64,000 bases of DNA, from NCBI RefSeq assembly GCF_019175285.1, contig NC_056524.1:7792715-7856714 (forward strand), in the 5' to 3' direction. Each line of letters starts with the position of its first letter. Positions within the stretch are counted from its first letter, which is position 1. The position numbers and the translations under genes were made by a program. The notes beneath the pieces are model-generated. The model worked only from the letters and a program-made list of their open reading frames with translations, did no database searches and was not told the DNA's origin. The DNA comes from Sceloporus undulatus. Lineage: Eukaryota > Chordata > Lepidosauria > Squamata > Phrynosomatidae. Positions 1 to 10,895 of the stretch are shown here, piece by piece.

Positions 1-136
1 CTTTATTATATGACAAGATTCACCGTATTAACCACTCTGACAGATGTGGCTTATTTTATATTGAAACCATGATTTAGGGAGAGAAATGTGCTGCACTTCA
101 GGCTGAACATGCAACTGTGGCAAAATGAACACTTAC

Positions 137-310
137 CATCAGGGTCTCTCACTGAGTCTTCTGTCCGTACCCCAGCCATGTGGTATTGTGTGCTTATCGA
201 CTGTGCCAGCATGCCTTCCAGTCTCTCCAAGGTAGCCTGACCCTCAGCAGTTAAATGTGATAAGCCTTCTTCATATGTATAGAACGAGGGGATGTCACCC
301 TGGCCTATTT
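137..310 (-). CDS. CLNS1A: CLNS1A exon 5
   Basis: Acceptor TTTGCAG and donor GTAAGT, 174 bp, phase 1 to phase 1. It encodes [38 protein letters not shown] and [14 protein letters not shown]. Human has EQGQGDIPTFYTYEEG and RDYEDGMEVD, so the exon ends near the conserved acidic tail. The remaining coding sequence is left of position 1. Confidence 0.95.
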
Positions 311-3300
311 CTGCAAACAACAATAAACAACCAAACAGCTTTTAGCAAGAGCTTGGAAATGTTACTTTTGGACTACAGCTTCCACATATACACACCAAGT
401 ACTGTTCTAAGCTCTTCTTTTAGCCTGATGACTGCTATGATATTGTCTGAACAAAACAGTAGGAGATTAAGAGTGAGTTTGATTCCAAATACTACACCAG
501 TATTTATGATGGAAGTTTGAAAGGAATTCACATAAGCTGAATTCACATGACACTAAATTTTAAGTTTCCCCCTCAAAACAAGAGACTGCCTTTTAGTGTC
601 AGACGTACTGATGAAACATAGGGCAATTCAACTAAGTTTTTTTTAAATCAAGTATCAAGTCAACTCTCTTGGTATAAAAGTTGACAAGCTTTAGACTCTC
701 AGTTTAGCGATTTAAATAAGTATTCCAAGCTGCTCAAAAATGCTACAAAAGACTAGCTTAAGAGCTGCCTCATTGAGTCAGCTCACCTTGACTCAAACCC
801 ATCCGATTTAAACCCATCTTGTCCAGCGTTCAGTCTCCAAGAACAGCACTGAATGCAATAATCATATCTATTTGTCCCTGCATCCAGACACAGAAACATA
901 TTAATTTTTAATTACAAAAGTACCATCCAGATATCCATGGCTGTTATACTACCCTGCACACATTTAATCTCATATCAGGATTTTGAAAAGCCTGGTAAAT
1001 ACTTGGATGGGAGACCACCAAGGAACACCATCACTCAAACCCTGGTCAGCCTCTGCCATGAGCCAGAGTTTGCAGTAACAGGCTAGATGGACCGATGATT
1101 TGACTCAGCATAAGGCATATTTCTGTGGACTTTCTTATTTCTTTGTACTGGCAGACTCAGGCATTTCTCTTAACCTTTTGAGATGAACAGTCTGTGTCTG
1201 AATGGACACCACACAGACACACACAGCATAAGGTATGCCTTCATCCATTTAGACTATTGATATTCAAAAGTTTCTTCAACCAAGCACTGACTGGATATTT
1301 TTAAAAATAAACATCTGTTTTTTACTGCTGAACTGCTCCCAGTTGTTGCAAAATGAAAAGATTGCTAATCAGAGTTCTGTACAGACAACAGATAAGCTAA
1401 TCTTAAGGGAGACTCACCAGCTGCCAGTTTGCTTCTAATCCAGATCCTGTGTGCTGGTAAATGACATTCAACGCCCTCAAGAGCTTGGGATCTCAATAGG
1501 GAGAGGACACTTCTAACTAAACTTGCCTGACGACTGAGATCTGATGAGGGGGCACCCTCCGTGTCCCACGAGTGTCGACAATACACAGTGGAAGGACATG
1601 GGAGAGGGTCTTCTTAGCAGCGGGACCCAACTGTGGAATGCCCCCCCCCCCCCCGAAGCCTCCCATATAGGGCTTACATTTCTCTCCCGCCTTATAGTGC
1701 TAGGTACTCTCTAAGTGGTTTACAATGTGTTAGCCAACTGCTCTCAACAAGCTGGGTACTCATTTTACCGACCTATGAAAGGGTGGAAGGCTGAGTCAAC
1801 CTGGAGCCCTGCAGGATCTAACTCACAATGCCGTGGCTGTAGTACTGGCATTTAACCATGCGCTACCAGGGCTCCTTAACTGACCACAACATAGTTTTCT
1901 TTTCAGCAGCAAGTTGAAACAGGCCATTTTATTACATCCTTTGGGACCAAATTTACTTTTCAGATGCACACATACATGACTTGACCTGTTATAACCTTTA
2001 AAACTGTTTTAATTAATTTCTTAACTTATATATTTTAATCTTGTTGTGTTTTCAATCTTGAATTATTATAAATTGTTCACATTGTTTTACTAGGATGCTA
2101 CCCTGAGATTTCATGATAATGTGTGTGTGCTTTCAAGTCACCTGTGGAAGTATGCTGACCCCATGAAATCCACAGGCTTTTCTTAGGCAAAAAATACTCA
2201 CAGGTGGTTTTACCAGTTTCTTCCTCTGAAATATAGCCTATAACACCTAGGATTCACTGGTGGTTTCCCAACCAAGTACTAATCAGACTGACCCTGCTTA
2301 GCTTCCTAGATCAGCTGGGATCTGGTGCCTTCAGGGTATTTAAGCCACTTCATGATAAAGGCAACAAATGTTTTAATTAATAAACCAGTATGTACACCAG
2401 TGAATCAAGCAGAGTCTATGTTGAATAAACAACTACTGGCCCAAAGCAAGCATCATTTATTTTCATCTTTGGAAACATCACACACAGTTGCTACCTATTG
2501 TGGCTTCCTGAGAATCAAGGATAAACCGTTGACAATTTAGGAAAATTCACTGTAACAAAGTACCACTAACCATGGGCTTCCACATCATATTCCTCGCCAT
2601 CATAATCATTGTCAGAGTCTTCATCTTCTGGGTCAGGATGCAGGGCTTGACATTCACACATGGCAGAGAACATGGCCTCCACTGGGGAAAACATAAAAAT
2701 ACACCATGAGTTCACTGGCCATTAAGTTAAATAACAAATGGGATGATCAAGATGGCCATTTATCCCAGGTCTTACACTAGTACTGTCACCAGTTCTCAGC
2801 AGCATTTTCCTAAGTGACTTCATCCAAAAGTACTGGACTACAATTCCCACATCCTGTCAGTGAGAGGATCTGCCATTCAGAAACCTCTGAAACGTGCTGA
2901 TTTAGGGAAGGATAGCCTTGTGCAAAGGTTTCTCTCAGGTTTTTAAGTGAAGATGCAATGGGACAGAACATACAGAAGATGACACAGAACAAGTAGTATT
3001 ATTGTCATTATCATCCCACCTTTCTTCCAAAATTGGCGCTCAAGGTGGTTACTGGTGACCTTCAAGTGGGTTGAACTACTCAGGTTTTGCTGAGCTGGAC
3101 ATCTTGTTGAGATGCTACCAAGGTAGGGGACCTCATTCAGGAAAGAGGGATTGTGATCAATACCTATGCCATGTTTAACTCTTTCTTCACAAATTCATGG
3201 CAGCAGATCTGAGCCCACTGCACCCCTCTGAACATGCAGCCAATGCTGCTTCCCAACCATCTATTCTTTCAAGCCATGGAAGAATACTGAGCATTCAGTC

Positions 3301-6300
3301 AGTACTTTGACAATGGAGTGACAGCGAGGGGCTTTATGAACACTGCCATCATAAAAGCGATGACCTCTGGGTCTGACATTGAAGAAGTGGGAAGCTCCTT
3401 GCCTCTCTTATCATGGCTGCAGTGGGCAATGATGGCACAATAGTCCCTAGTGCTCTGGAGGAGGGCACAAGGACTGTGATCTGGTGGAAGGGCTCTCCTT
3501 TTTCTCTCACCAGTGGGAGCAATATAATTCAGGAAGACATTGGAGAGGTCCTTCTCTGTTGTGGCACCCTTTGCTGTGGAACTGCCACTGCCACTGGTTT
3601 CTTTCCAATGTCAAATCAAAATATATATATTTTTAATTAAAGCCTCTAGGACACTGGTCCCCAAACCATGCCCTTTAAGAGATTTTGTACTTCAGCTCCC
3701 AGAAGCCTCAGCCATGTTGGCCAATAGTCTGGGATTCTGGGAGCTGACATCCAAAATCCCTTAAAGAGCACAGTTTGGGGACCACTGCTCTAAGACCTCA
3801 TTTACTTAGTGCAAAATGCACATTTACAGTTTTACTTTTTTTAATCAGTTACAACTTGATAACTTGTTTAATTTGTTTTTAGTTCGCTTATTTTTTTATT
3901 GTCTTAAACCTTGAATTGTTATAAATTGTTTAAATTGACCCCCCCACACACACACACACTATACACTGCCATGAGATCCCATGATAAAGTGAGAGATGCA
4001 AATATTTTAATAAAAACAAAATCAATAGGTGACCTATCTATAAATCAAGCTAGGCACTGTCCATTGCCAATACAAGCCTATCACGACCATGAATCCATGC
4101 AACCAAAGTGTCACTGCAGCTCTGCAATCTTTGGTTCCCCAATGAAACTTTCTCAAAATTTAGATGCCTGGCACACATTTTGCAAGACAGTTTCTAAAAT
4201 CAGAGCAGCTGAGCCAACAGCAGCTATGACAAGCAGAGGTTTATCACAGGCCAACTGGAGTCAGGCAACTACAACCACCACTGAGACATCTCAACAGATC
4301 CAAGCCAGTAACAACAAGAAAAAAGACAAGGAGATAAAACAAGACAAATGTAGGTAGATAGCAAGACTCAGACATAAATCTGATGATGCAACCCATGGAC
4401 TCTTAGCTAAGCTTCCAATAAACAGCAGTATCCAGAGATGGGTTCACCTGTTATTTTACCTAAAAAATATTTGTTCAGTGTGCTTGGCATCCATAATGGC
4501 AGGGGTTATGTAAGAATCCTGGGGGACAAAAGAGCCAAGCTGGTCCCCTTATTTCACACACATAAAAGAAGGAGTTACCAGTGGCAAAGAGTTAATTTTT
4601 TTAAAGCACAATCACTGATCATGAGAGTCTCTATAGATACATTTCCAAGGAGAATCCAAATATCCAGCGCCCTATGTTGGTCCATAACAGCAAACTAACT
4701 CTAGCCCAGAATCATAGAATCGTAGAGTTGGAAGAGACCACAGGGACCATCCAGTCCAACGCCCTGCCATGCAGGAAATCCAATTCAAAGCATCCCTGAC
4801 AGATGTCCATCCAGCCTCTGCTTAAAGACCTCCAAGGAAGGAGACTACACTACACTCCGAGGAAGGAGTTTGTTCCACTGTCGAACAGCCCTTACTGTCA
4901 GGAAATTCCTCCTAATGTTGAGCTGGAATCTCTTTTCCTGTACTTTCCATCTGTACTAAAAGCAGATCTTTTTGAAAGGCTAAAGGGTCTTATGTGCCCA
5001 TTCAAGACTGAGCCAACCCCAAGTATAGTCTTACTTTACAATAATTTCCAAGAAAATCCACTCTACCCACAACTACTTTGCAGACTGCAGCTAAGCTTAG
5101 AAGGAGCAGGGAAGCCTGAGGGGGTGGCAGATGACGTTGTCTTCCCTGCTTATTAAAGCAGTCTTAGCACTTTGTCCCTGTGAGTCCCAGTTCCACTATG
5201 ACATGAAAGCATGACTCCCTCCCTACTATTTTCACAAAGGGTAAATCCCTAACTTAAATAGATGTAATTCTAGTTTCTTTTAGAGTCAACTCAAGCTTGC
5301 CACATGTTTCGTTCTACTTACATGCTGATTTGTCACTAGGTACGAATCTAAACTCGGAAATGGGCTCAAACTCATTGTCGCTGTCTTCCTCATCCTCGTC
5401 GTCTTCCTCTTTTTCTCCCATGGGGGTGTCCTTGGATTCGTCAGCTAAGGAATCAAAATGCTGTTGTGATGTCAAGCTCTCCAATGATCTACATCAGGAA
5501 TGGGGAAAGTACAACCCATGGTCTGCATATGGCCCCTGGATTGCACTTTTGAAGCCAGTCTCCAAAAGCACCCTCAATTTTTAAACGAGAAAAATCAGTT
5601 AAATGTTTAGGGGATTTTTACCCAGAAACCATGCAGAACCCCCCCTCACCCCCACACATACGAAAACAACAAACATCACTCTCATTCCACACACACAATC
5701 CCTCCAGAACTCCACTATTCCCGTTTATTTATTTTGCAGTTCTTCTCAAAATGGCAATGAGAAGTGATGTCATTTCTGGCTGCCATTTTGAGAGAGACTA
5801 CAGATGAAAATGGAGGACTTTGGGCCACTTCATGATAAAGTGGGGGAACGGGCGCAGCCCAGAGTGAGAAATTGGGCTCACTCACCTCTGGTCTATGTGA
5901 ACATTTCACACAATGACTGAGGTCCTCATTTGCTACATGGTTTTAACTGAGAAATGTTACCCTTCTGTACCAGAGGCATATGTGATCTGCTTCTGCTGGC
6001 CATGAGCAGGAGAACTATGCAATGACGTTAAGCCAATAAAACTGTTATTTAGCACCTCCTGGCTTGTAATAATTCTCAGGGCATTATCTGTGCCAAAGTA
6101 GGAGTATAAAACTTAATTTCTACATGAGAAATCATATTTACTACCCTTTGTGAAGATGTAAAAGCTGAAGGTGGGGGGGGGGTGCCCTCAGGGGGCAATT
6201 CTCTCCCCCATTTTTAAAGCCATGTTTAAAGAAAAAATGATTATGGACTATTTTCTTTCAGAAAGATGAATAAAATGTTTAACACAAAGTGTTTACATAT

Positions 6301-9300
6301 TTATGATTCCCTACCTTCAAACTTGGCATTTACCATGACATACAAGTGCTCCCATGGGTAAGCATTCAGATCCCTGGAGATGGCATGCAAGCTTATGATG
6401 GGGTAGTCCAACGAGAATCCAAGGCCTGATGTCTCTATCCACGACAGACGGCTGGAGGGAAAAGAAAAACAAAGCCCAAATGATAACAGAAGTTTCAGGT
6501 GTAAACAAACATCTTGTAACCCAACTCAATCCTTTCTCTTTCTGGCATGAATCACACAATGGTCCACCTGCGTGCTAGAAGAGAGAGAGAGAGGAACAGA
6601 TGGGTAAGAGATGCTAGGTCATCCAGTCTTCATTGTTTCCCAAGCCTTTGGCCTCCAGTTCCCATAAGCTCCAGCGAGCATGGTCAATGGCCAGGCATTT
6701 ACAGGAACTGTAGTCCAAAACATCTGGAGAACATCAGGTTGGAGAAGGCTTGTCAAGAGCCATGTTAACCTGGAGGTGGAAGTGGATTTGTCAGGGCTTT
6801 GTGAAAAATGTCACTCTATTCCAAGGTTACCAAACCATTTGATGCAGAATGTTTATGTTTATCTGTTCACTGTCTACCACAGAATTTCCTCGCTTTGAAA
6901 AATACAGTGTCAGAAGCTGTGATAAAAATAGGTGGTGGTGGGACAGAATAGAAAAGGAGGTACTAATTACCAACTATGTTTGTACATAGTCTGAGTTGTT
7001 GACATCCAACCTACTGTCTGCCTCTGCAAACAAGTAAACACTTGTTGCCCAACTATAAACCACAATCTGAACCCATGAGTCCACCACTGGCTTATAAATT
7101 CTACTTTGTCTAAACCATACTTTGTCTTGACTTTCAAGGCTGCAACTGTGATTTTGTTTGCCATTCCCAAGGTACGCCTTCTAAAAGAGAAACCGACAAA
7201 AAAGACAGAAGTGGAAATAACCCATAAGCAGACCAGAAATGGGAAGGATAAGCTGCAGTTTATTTAAACATCTTCCATGTAATCTTCAGCATAAGCAATA
7301 AACCATGATTAATACAAACCATGACTTTTTGGGACATGCAAATATGATGATAGTTTTACATAGTGTTGACTATAGTGTTCTGGGAGGGCTGGAGCCAAAT
7401 GGCGACTGAGGATAGACTTCTTTGCTCTTTCAGGATCGGCACATAATATTTCATTAACCAGGTTAAATGCATCCCAATCACTGGAACAACATAAACCTGG
7501 ATGGCATATGCAAAGAGATCCTGTAGTGCCTTTGCAACCTGACACAGACTAACACAGTTACGTTTTTCAATGCTGTCCGTTGACACACAGTTGTGCCTCA
7601 GTCAAAGGCAAATAGCAAAGGTAAGAAAACAGTAAGAAAAACCATATGACTCAAAGGTAAGGCTTCCACAAATGTCCCTGGGACCTTCTAGGACCCACAG
7701 GATGCTGAAAACACAAGGATTATGGAATCCTAGAATAGCTCATTGATTCCCTTGAACAGGCTTAGGCATGAGAGCGCCCTTCGCATACCCACTGCCTCTA
7801 GGTATTTTGATACTCTGCTCTGGTGTTTGGCTTTTGTTGTCAGCTGCTGCAAAGTCGACTTCAACTTATGGCAGCCCCATGAATGAGAGACCTCCAAGTC
7901 CCTTGCCATCTATGCTCAGCTCAGGCCTTGCAGACTCAGGGCCATGGCCTCCTTGATTGAGTCCATCCACCTGGAATGTGATCTTCCTCTTTTCCTACTG
8001 CTTTCCACTTTGCTAAGCACTGTTGTCTTTTCTAGGGAGTCTTCTCATGGTATGTCCAAAGTACGACAGCCTCAGTTTAATCGTTTTGGCTTCTGGGAAC
8101 GATTAGGCTTCATTTGCTGTAAGACCCACTGATTTGTCTTTTTAGCAGTTCATGGTATCTGTAAAACTCTTCTCCAACAACACATTTCACGGCCACATCC
8201 CTCGAAAAACCCACAAAAGCTGTGGATGCTGCCCACGAAGGCCCTCGACTTCACATACATTCTTGCCTCCTAGTCCTGCTCCAAGTGGAGGACACTCTGG
8301 GATTCCTCATGGATGAAGGTTGAAATGTAGGGCGTGTCCTGGAAAAGGAGGACACCTGGCCACCCTGCGCCATGAAGCTCACTGACGCTGGGGCCTTTCT
8401 AGGTGTTTTGTACCACAGCCCCCAAAATCCCATTCTCCGAAAGGGCAGAGGCTTCTGGGGCTGAAGTCCAAAACACCCAGAAAGGCCAGAGTTAGGGAAT
8501 TACTGCTGTCACCCCTCAGAACAGAAGAAGCAGCCTTTGCAGGGCCAGACTGGTTTTCTCTCTTTCATAGAATCACAGAGTTGGAAGAGAGCCCAAGAAG
8601 GGCCCTGATCCATTCTGCCATGCAGGAACTCTCCGTCAAAGCATCCCCATTGACAGATGGCCACCCAGCCTCTGCTTAAAGACCTCTAAGGAAGGAGATT
8701 CCACTACACTCCGAGGAAGGAGTGTGTTCCACTCAGGAAGTTCCTCCTAATGTTCAGGTGGAATCTCTTTTCCTGCAGCTTGCATCCATTGCTCTGGGTC
8801 CTAGTCTCTGGAGCAGCAGAAAACAAGCTTGCTCCCTCCTCAGCGTGACACCCCTTCAAATATTTCAACAGGGCTATCATATCACCTCTTAACCCTCTCT
8901 TCTCCAGGCTAAACATCCCCAGCTCCCTGAGTCCTTCCTCACAGGGCTTCATGGTTTCCAGACCCTTCACCATTTTAGTCGCCCTCCTCTGGACTTATGG
9001 CTCCAGTTTCTCCACATCCTTTTTGAATCGTGGTGCCCAAAACTGGACACAGTACTCCAGGTGGGGCCTGGCCAGAGCAGAATAGAGTGGCACTATTGCT
9101 TCCCTTGATCTAGACTCTATGCTTCTATTGATGCAGCCTAGAATCGCATTGGCCTTTTCAGCTGCCGCATCGCACTGCTGACTCGTTCCATTTCCTTTTC
9201 CTCCCAAGGCGGCCCCCAAGACCAACCTCTCGGCCACGTAGAGGGTCCCGGTGCCCAGGGCTCTCCCTCCCAGCACGGCCTCCGTCTCTGGCTGCCGAAG

Positions 9301-9345
9301 CCGGACCCCTTCGCTCGGCTCCGGGAGGCGCTTCAGGAAACTCAT
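137..9345 (-). CDS. CLNS1A: CLNS1A (pICln), coding exons 1-5, 3' end outside window
   Basis: pICln is a cytosolic chaperone. It holds Sm proteins in a ring intermediate and, with PRMT5 and WDR77 (the methylosome), prepares them for loading onto snRNAs by the SMN complex (known of the family). Seen here: five minus-strand exons joined at 9227/6451, 6315/5444, 5322/2681 and 2571/310, with intact AG/GT sites and consistent phase. They encode 221 codons plus one base. The protein starts [13 protein letters not shown] and runs through a PH-like fold ([28 protein letters not shown]). Then come an acidic stretch ([16 protein letters not shown]), [30 protein letters not shown], and [20 protein letters not shown]. 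The human protein is about 237 residues, so only about 20 C-terminal residues, including the PRMT5-binding GQFEDAD-type tail, are missing, beyond position 1. The exon 1 start was chosen because MSFLK matches the family N terminus; an in-frame ATG at 9402 lies upstream and has no family match. Introns are filled with reptile repeats. Very sure of identity. Confidence 0.96.
311..984. other. CLNS1A intron 4, unique AT-rich part
   Basis: I see no gene or recognisable repeat here. The short open frames carry no family motif. Confidence 0.5.
985..1130 (+). repeat. Decayed 5S-derived and tRNA-type SINE pieces
   Basis: TACTTGGATGGGAGACCACC near 990 matches the 3' part of 5S rRNA as found in 5S-derived SINEs. 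It is followed by a TAGATGGACC...GACTCAG...TAAGGCA tail typical of a squamate tRNA-SINE. Heavily decayed. Confidence 0.55.
1365..1655 (+). repeat. Possible decayed LINE 3' coding scrap
   Basis: GCGGGACCCAACTGTGGAAT resembles the APRLWN-type codons near the end of L2 ORF2. A poly-C run at 1639-1654 follows. Weak call based on one short block. Confidence 0.3.
1656..1878 (-). repeat. Sauria SINE
   Basis: Read on the minus strand, it starts AGGAGCCCTGGTAGCGCATG, contains the tRNA-like A and B box region, GGTCGGTAAAATGAGTACCC and TTGTAAACCACTTAGAGAG, and ends in a BovB-like tail. Compare the better preserved copies at 16228, 17003 and 34021. Confidence 0.85.
2119..2341 (-). repeat. 5S rRNA-derived SINE
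   Basis: The reverse complement carries CTAGGAAGCTAAGCAGGGTC, then TTAGTACTTGGTTGGGAAAC, an almost exact match to the internal promoter half of 5S rRNA. The body and tail after it are SINE-like. Confidence 0.8.
2571..2681 (-). CDS. CLNS1A: CLNS1A exon 4
   Basis: Acceptor CCCCAG and donor GTTAGT, phase 1 to phase 1. It encodes [20 protein letters not shown], then [17 protein letters not shown]. This is the C-terminal helix of the PH-like domain and the second acidic segment, nearly identical to human apart from one extra Asn. Confidence 0.95.
2682..3640. other. CLNS1A intron 3, unique part
   Basis: No gene or clear repeat seen. Open frames such as 3413-3640 lack recognisable motifs. Confidence 0.45.
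3648..3792. repeat. Palindromic hAT-like MITE
   Basis: Inverted ends CTGGTCCCCAAAC and GTTTGGGGACCACTG flank the mirrored cores CAGCTCCCAGAAGC and ATTCTGGGAGCTG. The same family is seen at 14586-14710 and, more decayed, near 6620 and 8385. Confidence 0.65.
4709..4941 (-). repeat. CR1 LINE 3' end
   Basis: Starts AATCATAGAATCGTAGAGTT, the inverse of the CR1 tail with ATTCTATG units. It continues through the 3' coding end (NIRRNF-type codons). 5'-truncated in the usual way. Confidence 0.88.
5322..5444 (-). CDS. CLNS1A: CLNS1A exon 3 (acidic loop)
   Basis: Acceptor CCTTAG and donor GTAAGT, phase 1 to phase 1. It encodes [17 protein letters not shown], then [17 protein letters not shown] and VPSDKSA. 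This is the acidic insertion of the PH-like fold followed by the conserved [11 protein letters not shown] strand. The start of the exon has diverged from human (EESKEPVADEEE). Confidence 0.93.
5490..5830. repeat. Interspersed DNA repeat (unnamed)
   Basis: The block CAGGAATGGGGAAAGTACAA with CATATGGCCCCTGGATTGCA resembles the start of the repeats at 25834 and 57650. Ends are not resolved. Family unknown to me, probably a DNA transposon. Confidence 0.4.
6315..6451 (-). CDS. CLNS1A: CLNS1A exon 2
   Basis: Acceptor CTCCAG and donor GTAGGG. The 137-bp exon enters in phase 2 and leaves in phase 1. It encodes [35 protein letters not shown] and [10 protein letters not shown], the core of the PH-like domain. 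Human has LSWLDGSGLGFSLEYP here. Confidence 0.95.
6615..6762. repeat. Decayed hAT-like MITE
   Basis: GGCCTCCAGTTCCCATAAGC pairs with CTGTAGTCCAAAACATCTGG, the mirrored halves of the family at 3648 and 14586. Confidence 0.5.
7830..8250 (-). repeat. LINE fragment plus foldback remnant
   Basis: CAAAGTACGACAGCCTCAGT and GTCTTTTAGCAGTTCATGG-type blocks look like an inverted LINE 3' region of the RTE/BovB kind. At 8190-8245 (CACATCCCTCGAAAAACCCA) it joins a remnant of the foldback family seen at 40247. Low precision on ends. Confidence 0.4.
8385..8512. repeat. hAT-like MITE
   Basis: Mirrored halves CTAGGTGTTTTGTACCACAG and GAAGTCCAAAACACCCAGAA, with end GGGAATTACTGCT. Same family as 3648. Confidence 0.55.
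8566..9190 (-). repeat. CR1 LINE 3' portion next to CLNS1A exon 1
   Basis: Minus-strand codons read [37 protein letters not shown] and [17 protein letters not shown]. This is the C-terminal region of CR1 ORF2. The element ends with CATAGAATCACAGAGTTGG inverted at 8566. It is 5'-truncated and contains stops. Its upstream edge lies only about 40 bp from the CLNS1A exon 1 donor. Confidence 0.88.
9227..9345 (-). CDS. CLNS1A: CLNS1A exon 1 (start codon)
   Basis: Encodes [16 protein letters not shown] through GTLYVAE and ends in phase 2 (AG of an Arg codon). The donor is AG|GTTGGT, off consensus at +3. The human exon breaks at the same codon. GC-rich, inside the CpG island. Without splicing, the frame stays open into a CR1 fragment to position 8995. 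Confidence 0.94.
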
Positions 9346-9430
9346 GGCGACTGAAGCGGCTCCCTTCGCCGGCCGCCGCGCAGCCCTAGATGCACGACAC
9401 ACACACGCCGGAAACGCAACCCCTGCAGGA

Positions 9431-9462
9431 ACCGGAAGTAGTAAGTAGTAAGCTACTTCCGG
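9431..9462. promoter_or_regulatory. Inverted pair of ETS sites
   Basis: ACCGGAAGT at 9431-9439 and its inverse ACTTCCGG at 9455-9462 are separated by 15 bp. Both match the GABPA/ELK-type ETS core CCGGAAGT. Head-to-head ETS pairs are typical of housekeeping promoters. Confidence 0.75.
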
Positions 9463-9526
9463 CCTATCCTCAGCGCCTACGCCCGCCCCTCTATCTCCCT
9501 CTCCCTCCGTCTCTATGGTTCCAGTG

Positions 9527-9534
9527 TGACGTCA
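9527..9534. promoter_or_regulatory. CRE palindrome (CREB/ATF site)
   Basis: An exact TGACGTCA octamer sits about 185 bp upstream of the CLNS1A start codon, inside the CpG-rich block. Confidence 0.75.
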
Positions 9535-9546
9535 CCGCCTCTGCCT

Positions 9547-9566
9547 CCAATAGGGCCGCCATCTTG
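9547..9566. promoter_or_regulatory. CCAAT box plus YY1-type site
   Basis: CCAAT at 9547-9551 (NF-Y type) is followed at once by GCCGCCATCTTG at 9555-9566, the YY1 core (AAGATGGCGGC on the gene strand). The same CCGCCATCTTGAGGG string recurs in the minisatellite at 12541-12820. Confidence 0.65.
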
Positions 9567-9639
9567 AGGGCCAGCCTCCTCCTCCTCCTCTGTTTCCCTC
9601 ATGATGAAGCTGCTTCAGCCAGGGCTGCCTCTTCAATGG

Positions 9640-9825
9640 GGATAATAGTGATAATGATAATGATGATGATAATAATAATAATAATAATATATTATTATTA
9701 TTAACACTTAGCTGCTCTTGGGAGGAAAGGGGGACAGAAATACATAATAATAATAATAATAATAATAATACAGTAATAATAATAATAATGATATGATGAT
9801 GATGATGATGATGCAACACTTGGCT
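9640..9825. repeat. AAT/ATG microsatellites
   Basis: There are runs of AAT near 9670 and 9745-9795 and of ATG near 9793-9810. They flank two related blocks (AACACTTAGCTGCTCTTGGG and CAACACTTGGCTGCTTTGGG), perhaps a local duplication or paired LINE tails. Homopolymer frames here give spurious His/Ile/Leu-rich open frames. Confidence 0.8.
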
Positions 9826-9844
9826 GCTTTGGGTCCCAGTCATG

Positions 9845-9920
9845 GGAGGAAACTACAAATCCCAGGATTCCACAGTTGTGGCAGTTAAAGTGGTCATTTC
9901 AGCAGCATGGATGCAGCTGC
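9845..9920. repeat. Half copy of palindromic MITE
   Basis: AACTACAAATCCCAGGATTC then GGCAGTTAAAGTGGT and GCAGCATGGATGCAGC correspond to one arm of the family at 15097 and 15747. Confidence 0.5.
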
Positions 9921-10007
9921 CTTGAGTTGAAAAGATGGGAGCAGATAGGTAAAGCATCAGCAAGGAAGGCAAAGTGCAAATATTAGCAGTGATATTTTTG
10001 AGACCTG

Positions 10008-10226
10008 GGTCCTAAACACACAGCAGAAATAATCCAGTTTGAGACTGCTTTAACTGTTCTGGCTCAGAGCTGGGGAATCCTGGGAATTGTAGTTTGTTGT
10101 AGCACCAGAGCTCTCTGACAGAGAAGGCTGAATGTCCCAGAAATACCTTCCCAGGATCCCATAGCACTGAGCCGGGGCAGTTAAAGCCCTCTGAAGCTGT
10201 ATTATTCCTGCAGCATGTTTAGGGCC
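10008..10226. repeat. Palindromic MITE, complete copy
   Basis: The ends GGTCCTAAACACACAGCAGA and CTGCAGCATGTTTAGGGCC are near-inverse. Arms contain TTTAACTGTTCTGGCTCAGA and CCGGGGCAGTTAAAGC. The whole unit folds as one hairpin. Same family as 12021 and 33283. Confidence 0.75.
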
Positions 10227-10472
10227 TCAGTGGGCATTCTGCCAAGCATCACTGGAAGTCCTCCATCGGGAAACATAGTTCAAAACAACTGACCAGCTGT
10301 AGACTGTGTGGTTGGATTTGCCTCATAGCTAACTGAGGCAGATGCCAGGCTGATCTGCAACAACAGCACTAGTTTTTACTTTCATAGTCAAAAAGCACAG
10401 AATATACAAAAGAGACACTAACATCCCCCATCCACATCTGTTGCCTGTTAAATTTAAACCATAGTTTACTTC

Positions 10473-10895
10473 TGTGCGCCTTGAAATCACTTCCGTTCCC
10501 TAAGGAGAACTTCTTCCAGGGTGTCCTTGACAAGACTTATTCAGAGGGAGGTTTGCCTTTGCCTTCTTGAAGCAGAGAGGTCACTGAGCGGAGGATGCAA
10601 ATCCTGGTCTCCAGAGCCATAGTCCAACACTCAAACATCACTGGCCTCTTTACTGCATTTGTCACCTAGCCTAGGAGTAGCAACCTTCTCTGCTCTTTTC
10701 CTGGTGGAGAGAAGGGCATTTTATTACATCGGTCCCTTCCAGTCTGAGTAACCATAAACTAGCGGACACTCCTTGTGTGTTTTTTGTGCCTTCAACTTGT
10801 CACCAGTGCGTTTTATGGCCGAGCGGAAATCGAACCCTGGTCTCCAAAGTCTCAGTCCAATGCTCAAACCAGAACGCCACGCATCACTAGCCAAC
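10473..10895 (-). repeat. Two decayed tRNA/CORE-SINE copies
   Basis: AATCCTGGTCTCCAGAGCCA near 10590 and ATCGAACCCTGGTCTCCAAA near 10828 are inverse B-box regions (GGTTCGAT type). Each is followed by the CTCAAAC...ACGCCACGC head of the squamate CORE-SINE. Confidence 0.65.

Larger units (their letters stand above)
9346..9600 (-). promoter_or_regulatory. CLNS1A: CLNS1A CpG-rich promoter
   Basis: This is a GC- and CpG-rich block directly upstream of the CLNS1A start codon, without a clear TATA box. It holds inverted ETS sites, a CRE palindrome, a CCAAT box and a YY1-type site, the usual content of vertebrate housekeeping promoters (known). The transcription start was not mapped; the ETS pair about 90-120 bp upstream of the ATG is the most likely core (inference). 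Confidence 0.8.

Noticed and set aside
2119-2341. 5S rRNA gene
   Set aside because: Only the internal part of 5S is present, with substitutions and SINE sequence attached.
9346-9402. Upstream in-frame ATG at 9402 as the CLNS1A start
   Set aside because: The 19 extra residues have no counterpart in pICln, and the family start MSFLK is present at 9345.
9532-9843. Open frames rich in His, Ile and Leu near the CLNS1A promoter
   Set aside because: They are translations of AAT and ATG microsatellites, with no family similarity.
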